13,957 bases of DNA, taken from contig KN880872.1 in assembly GCA_000934385.1 (NCBI GenBank), forward strand, positions 1-13,957, written 5' to 3'. Below, piece by piece: positions 9,095 through 13,957 of the stretch. The translations under genes were made by a program, and so were the position numbers. How positions within the stretch are numbered: the stretch's first letter is position 1; each line of letters opens with the position of its first letter. The notes beneath the pieces were generated by a model, which made no database searches, was not told where the DNA came from, and saw only the letters and a program-made list of their open reading frames with translations. Source of the DNA: Cylindrobasidium torrendii FP15055 ss-10. Its lineage: Eukaryota > Basidiomycota > Agaricomycetes > Agaricales > Physalacriaceae.

Positions 9095-10309
9095 ATTACA
9101 CACTTGTACCGTTTAGAATCTTCATGTCAATACTCAAATCAAGTACCAGAGGTTGCAAGCAGCAAATGGAAACGGGAAAGCAGAGCCAGAGACGTGTCAA
9201 ATGAATTGGTCAAAGCCAAGTGAACTGTAGGGCGGCGGAGCGATCCTCCCCAGCGGATAAGTACCCCTCCCATCTCCTCAGAACTTATTTTCTCACGCTT
9301 GACTTATGGTATACTTAGTCTAATACTACTGGTTTTGCATCCCTAACAGCGTTTCATTTGGTTATTGGCATAAACTACTCCACTGTTTGTACAATGTAGG
9401 ATACATATGGTTCACCCGACCTCTACTTGACAACAAGGCGGGATACCGGGGTGGCCTGGGTTATTTGTTTGTTGAATGCGACCCTGTTTGGGATGCATAG
9501 TCAGCACAATGGATTGATGATTGGCGTAAGAGAGTCCCTCACTGTAATAGGTCGCTGGGGCTCTCACATGAGCAAAACCACTTGCATGTAGCAGATGGTG
9601 TCGACAATATGTGAGGAGTCCAGGCGTCTTTTCAGACGTCCTGTCAGTGCCCACTCTGCTAACGGTCCGAGGACCTGACGGCGCGCACTAGAGAAAGGTT
9701 AGACGCAATCGCTACACCGCCCGAGTAGAATGCTTGCCTACACCGGGGTTGGCATGTGCCAATCCAAGGATTTCGAGCGCCCAACTAGGGTATATATACT
9801 TTGGCAGCTTTAGGGCCAGTTGTGATCAATGTCAAACAGCACACAGTCATTTGACGTTTGCCCCTGATTCAAAGGGTTGAACGTTGATGTTCCAATCAAA
9901 CAGATACACCATGCACTCAATACATCCAATTCATCGAAATTTCCCTTTGCCGAAATTGCCCATATTTAGAGAAACCGTTCGGACATTGAATTGAACTAAC
10001 GACCACTGGGACCAGATTAGGTCGATTCTTCGATCACATCGCCGCGCCTTTTCGTTTCCCGCCCTCATCAACGACTCCCACTGCCCCTGGCCCTACCCAC
10101 GTAAATCATTCGACATACCAGAACGCCCAAGTGGCCTCTATTACCACCCTGCCCGCTCCAGTAGCCCGCAGACACGTTGACAAACAATCGTTCGAGAAAC
10201 CTTTGTCCAACTGTAAAGCGATTGTACATCATCTGGACCATTATCCACTGGCACCCTTCAACCCCGTCAACATCTCCGTGCAGTTTCGTCCTCTAGTTCT
10301 GTGAGTAAA
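9095..10309. other. Long intergenic region upstream of the orphan-family gene
   Basis: I see no supported gene in these 1.2 kb. A TATA-like TATATATA lies at 9791-9798 and a CCAATCA word at about 9891. Both are far (over 400 bases) from the start at 10310, which would imply a long leader or an unseen 5' exon. From about 10030 the plus strand becomes C/T-rich, typical of fungal 5' leaders. A GTGAGT splice-donor-like word directly precedes the chosen ATG. Confidence 0.35.
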
Positions 10310-12686
10310 ATGCCCCACCCACCGACACGTACAACACAACTCACACGCGCAATATACCTTCTTGGCGCTCAAGATCTTATGGCGGACTATATCAGCGATG
10401 AAGTTCCCCGTTGGGCCGATATGTCCAGTGCGAATATGTTTGGATTGGTTGGGGCTCGATTCGGCGACGTTATTGTGGCTACTCCCAACGCCAAGGTCAT
10501 TTACCCGCCAACGTACGGTAGCACTCGCCACCTACAGCTTCGAGAGGACTATCGCTGGGGCCCGGACGACTACATCAACCTACCACAACCGTATCAGAGC
10601 ATCAACAACCACATCATTTGCTGTCCCGCTCCTACATACATATTCGACGACACGAAGCACCTCTTCCGCGCCTTCCAGAACTCAGACTGGACACCCATTC
10701 CGACGAGCGGCATCCAAGGTCTTGGAACTATCGACCGACTCTTACATCGGAATCTCAAAACCAAGACCAAAGAAACACTTCTCGCATGGGATGCCATCGT
10801 GGAGGATCAAAGCCGAGGACGGCTCGAGAATTTCGACTCTCAAGGTCTCAATCGCTTTCGCCTTTGTGCATGGGCTCTGCGCCGTGACCTCGACGCCATT
10901 GGATACATCAAGACCCTGCATCAGGTCAAGATGCAGTATGTAGATATTCTGCGCCGAGACATGGAACTGCGCGGATTCGTAGACTACGTACGAATTTTTC
11001 GCCACCGAATGCATAACCTTCCAAACAAACCCTTCGCTGTCGATTCCCGCCGCATGGGTTGCTTTACGAACAGCTTCGCCATCGCAGATCGTCTGCATCA
11101 TTGCGGTATACCAGTCTGGTATGTGTACAAGGCTTCCGCTCCTGGACACGACCCAGACCTCTTCGAACGATTCCTGTCCCCTCAAGCAGTCCAATCACTC
11201 CAGAACGCGCAAGGCATTCCATCGCGTATCCAGCATATGAGCGCCGACTGCTACACACTCATGTCCTTGAGTATCACCCCTAATGCGAAAGTGCTTTGGA
11301 CAGGGTCCGCCTCGCACGGCGACAAGTACAGAGTCATGGGGGCCGTCCTCAGCGGTCGACAGTCTCCGTTCGAAAAGTTGCTTCTTGAGTCGTCTGGTGC
11401 TGCTGCACACATTATGCTTCCACCTCTGCCAGCAGAAGAGGCGGAATCTTCGAACAGTGGTGTGTGAATTTGTCTATGCGCCATGTCTATATTATAATGG
11501 GTTTTTAGGAAAGCGTCGAGCAAACGATGAGCCGTCTACCAGTCGCCAGGATAAGAAGCGGCGTATTTCTCCGTCGGCAGAGCACGGGCAAACTGCAGGC
11601 AGGCGAGGAAGCAAAGCTCACACGAAGGTGTCGAAGAACATCAACCGCTCTCCTTGGGATAACATCACACATGCCCCAATGCCTGCAGCTATCCCGACGT
11701 GGGCAACAGTGTTGGACACAATGAAGAATAAATTGCGTGCCACAGGCAGGGAGGGGTACAATGATGTCGCGCACATTCCACACCTGCAACCCGAGCACCG
11801 CTGGCCAGCAGGACCCGACGCCGCTATGTTTGCCAGCATTTCCAACGCGACCGTTCAGGCCTCTGCTTTCCTGGCGTACAGCAAGCTTCGCCATGTAATC
11901 CGCTTTCGCGTCGACCTAGCAATCGATGTTTTAAAGGCCGTCAATAAAATCCCGCCTCAATCATGGCGATACATTCTTGGGTTTCTCGTTCTTTCCTCCG
12001 ATAAAGATCACACCGCAGCCGCACAGAAACGGTCATTAGCGTTCGAGGAGCTTCAGAAGACAATGGAGCAGATGGGAGTTCAGGTAGGTTTTTGTCCTTG
12101 TTATTTTTGATTTGATATGGCGCTAATGTAATGCTCCCAGATCTCACTGACTTCGGACATTCTACGTGATTCCCCAGCATCTTGGAGATCGCATGGTGCC
12201 CTAGACCCCTCCCTTTCAGCTCTGCCTCCGCCGGACGTCTGCAGAGAAATTCTGTGGGAAATGAACGAGATAAACTTTCGCACCGACCTGATTCTAGTGG
12301 ACCGCTTCCTTTTCAACGGATTTGGAGGAACAAATGCACCTAGTCCCACAGAGCGTCGCGCAGTTGTCTTGCAGAGGTTCACCCATTTTGGCCCATCAGT
12401 GACACCTGACGACTCACAGTTCGTCGACCGTGGATTTGCATCTCCAAACCTCCAAGAGCGCAGAGACGCGTTGTGCACTCTGGTGGAGGTGATGTCGGAG
12501 TGGCAGGACTCGTACTCTTCACCATTCGCTCTCGTTCAGCGCGCTACAGGCCTCAAAAAGTTGGTCGATGTGTCAGAGGGTGACGTTGAGAAGTTGGAAA
12601 TCAACACCGCGTCGCATTATATTCGAGCGTTCTTCGGTGTATTCAAGCGCCCTCCGAATGTACCCCGCACGCTGCAGGAGCAGTAG
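10310..12686 (+). CDS. Agaric-expanded orphan family protein with GCFT..GIPVW motif
   Basis: Exons 10310-11459, 11509-12083 and 12141-12686 join in frame to about 756 residues. Introns are 49 nt (GTGTGT..TTTTAG) and 57 nt (GTAGGT..CCCAG, branch GCTAATG). Recognisable parts are E-L-R-G-F-V-D-Y at about 219-226, M-G-C-F-T about 249-253, and G-I-P-V-W-Y-V about 266-272. A basic cluster K-R-R with K-K-R-R a little further on, right after the first junction, may be a nuclear signal. The third exon has L-P-P-P-D-V-C-R-E-I-L-W-E-M-N-E-I-N-F-R and a closing Y-I-R-A-F-F-G-V-F-K-R-P-P. These blocks match, from memory, a large family of uncharacterised agaric proteins often found near transposons. Function is unknown. 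The first ATG (10310) was used, since a frame extending to 10301 lacks one. A 5' exon is possible. Confidence 0.75.
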
Positions 12687-13387
12687 ATGTAAATGGACTC
12701 GTCGAATGTTGGCTGCATACCTATTTTTTTGTATTCCTCGTATAGCTTACCTCAATTACACCGCTTGAATTTAGATCTGCCTTCGACTGGTCTCCCGGAT
12801 GCGAATATCAACGAGCATGGAATCGCACGCGCCATTATCACCTTGGTGAGTCTTTGTTACCCATTATTTCAGCTATAGAACTTATTGAACTCCAGCACTT
12901 GTCGCGAATTATCAAATTAATCGAGATTTCCATTTGTAGCTGGTAAAGATCTCGGAATTCCCACGGTCACACTCGATCATATGTGCATTCATACATGCAT
13001 GGTCTTTCGCTCTCTGACCATCGTTCTCCTCCCATTTGAGCACTCCTTGACATTTGTACCAGCTGCCATCAGCTGTAGAACTCCAGTGCTCTCCAGTTCG
13101 GTGGTTCGCTCCGTCACTACCTTCAAGCTCTTGTCCACTCGGCGCTCAGGTATCAGCCTGTTTGTTTTCGGTGAGTCTTCAGATCTGCTCTCATGAATCA
13201 CCCGCTCACCAGACATATTCAGATCTATTGAATCCCTCCGCGCGTACGTGCTACCCAAGTCATTCACTCTCTGACGCGAATAAGACTCTTACAGGGTACT
13301 ACTATCAGCATCGCCGGTATGTCGGCATCTTTTCTCTCATTCTATCCTCCATCACATCCAAAGCCCTTCAGATCCATTGCGAACAAT
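12687..13387. other. Intergenic with an unassigned open stretch
   Basis: After the stop at 12684-12686 there is a T-rich patch (12721-12740). A 57-codon open stretch at 12776-12946 directly follows a good acceptor (TTGAATTTAG, ending 12774). A GTGAGT..ATTCAG intron-like segment lies near 13170-13224, possibly in the leader of the next gene. No complete gene could be built from these pieces. Confidence 0.35.
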
Positions 13388-13677
13388 ATGGCTCCACCAT
13401 CTCCCCCGACTACAACTGCCCAGCGACAGGACCCTCCGCTCTGGGATTTCTACATGCTCAACACATTCGCGAACAATTATCCAACCGCGCCGGAAGTCTT
13501 TGAGCGCATGCAGCGCGACTTCGAGCATCGCTTCCGCATCGCACAGAAGGATATTACCCACGCTATCGCTGTGTAAGTGGATTGACCCGTACTCGAGTAG
13601 CGCTAACTTTGTGTAGGAACCCGCCTCATGGCTCGCCCGCGCTGTCACGCTATAAGTTTTATAATCAAAACCTATAA
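13388..13677 (+). CDS. Very small two-exon gene, hypothetical protein
   Basis: Exons 13388-13572 and 13617-13677 join to 81 residues. The intron (44 nt) has a consensus GTAAGT donor, a GCTAAC branch site and TGTAG acceptor, and splicing replaces an immediate stop with 20 further residues. The product starts with a Pro/Thr-rich tail (M-A-P-P-S-P-P-T-T-T), then a region with aromatic residues (L-W-D-F-Y-M-L-N-T-F) and a charged helix-like segment (V-F-E-R-M-Q-R-D-F-E-H-R-F). It ends in Y-K-F-Y-N-Q-N-L. No family is recognised. An in-frame start at about 13319 would add 23 residues. A longer open frame (13054-13503) overlaps in another frame but has a less protein-like composition. Confidence 0.5.
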
Positions 13678-13807
13678 GCCTAGATTCGCTGGAACCTTAG
13701 ATGTGGAACGAGCTAGTCTAGTTGGTAAGTAAAATCAACCAAGTGCGTCGGCGGCGGCTTGATCTTGAGGTAATGGTAGTAGAAACGGCTGCTGTAGATC
13801 AGAAGGG

Positions 13808-13957
13808 AAGTACTACTCTGAGTACTTAATCAAGCTCTGAAGCTTGCTTCTCACTCGGTAGTGAGGAATAATTCTTCTTACAAAAGTACTATCGGAGTAC
13901 TTAATCAGGGCACTGGCGCCTGCTTCTCACACGGTAGTAGTGAGGGACTTCTATCTT
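13808..13957. repeat. Tandem 76-base unit with three hairpins, two copies visible
   Basis: Copy 1 begins at 13808 and copy 2 at 13884. Copy 2 may be followed by more beyond the edge. Hairpin 1 is AAGTACT/AGTACTT, with arms identical in both copies and a different loop (13815-13820 and 13891-13895). Hairpin 2 is CAAGCT/AGCTTG (13831-13846) in copy 1 and CAGGGC/GC-CCTG with one bulged G (13906-13922) in copy 2. Hairpin 3 is CTCACT/AGTGAG (13850-13865) in copy 1 and CTCAC/GTGAG (13926-13944) in copy 2. The second stem changes on both sides so that pairing is kept, which points to selection on structure. The strand is unknown because hairpins are symmetric. Confidence 0.6.

Noticed and set aside
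9412..9654. Minus-strand open frame of 80 codons
   Set aside because: No family resemblance, no intron or start context, and an isolated position in noncoding-like sequence.
13054..13503. Plus-strand open frame of 149 codons
   Set aside because: Ser/Cys/His-rich composition without recognisable pattern. It overlaps in a different frame the better supported small spliced gene at 13388-13677.
13808..13957. CRISPR-like array
   Set aside because: The repeats are whole 76-base tandem units with hairpins, without unique spacers, and the genome is eukaryotic.

Overview
The window looks like nuclear DNA of a filamentous basidiomycete, most likely an Agaricomycete. The evidence is dense short introns (about 44-58 nt, most ending YAG behind a CTNAY-like branch site), a KDZ-type transposase of the kind expanded in mushroom-forming fungi, an F-box protein of the agaric type, and a multi-domain orphan family common in agarics. 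Nothing bacterial or organellar was seen.

Layout. 1-415 (minus strand) is a worn or partial coding stretch carrying two diverged copies of one protein module. 692-5176 (minus) is one KDZ transposase gene in ten exons. By hand splicing, all nine introns keep the reading frame and give about 1333 residues with no internal stop. 5411-6865 (plus) is a single-exon F-box gene diverging from the transposase across only 234 bases. 7155-7777 (plus) is a small four-exon gene (three if the later start is used) of unknown function. 7778-10309 has no convincing protein gene, but holds a tandem pair of about 120-base units (8628-8749 and 8883-9003). Each can fold by a 10-base inverted repeat and carries Pol III-like A and B boxes and a T-run. 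10310-12686 (plus) is a three-exon gene for a roughly 756-residue protein of the agaric orphan family. 13388-13677 (plus) is a tiny two-exon gene. 13808 to the right edge is a tandem array of a 76-base triple-hairpin unit whose second stem shows compensatory base changes between the two visible copies.

The genes do not form a pathway. The region reads as accessory, transposon-bearing fungal DNA with lineage-expanded families (F-box, the orphan family, KDZ). The most unusual items are the intact-looking spliced KDZ gene, the duplicated Pol III-like RNA unit and the covarying hairpin array at the right edge. Gene models are manual splice reconstructions, and family calls rest on remembered consensus patterns, not on database searches.
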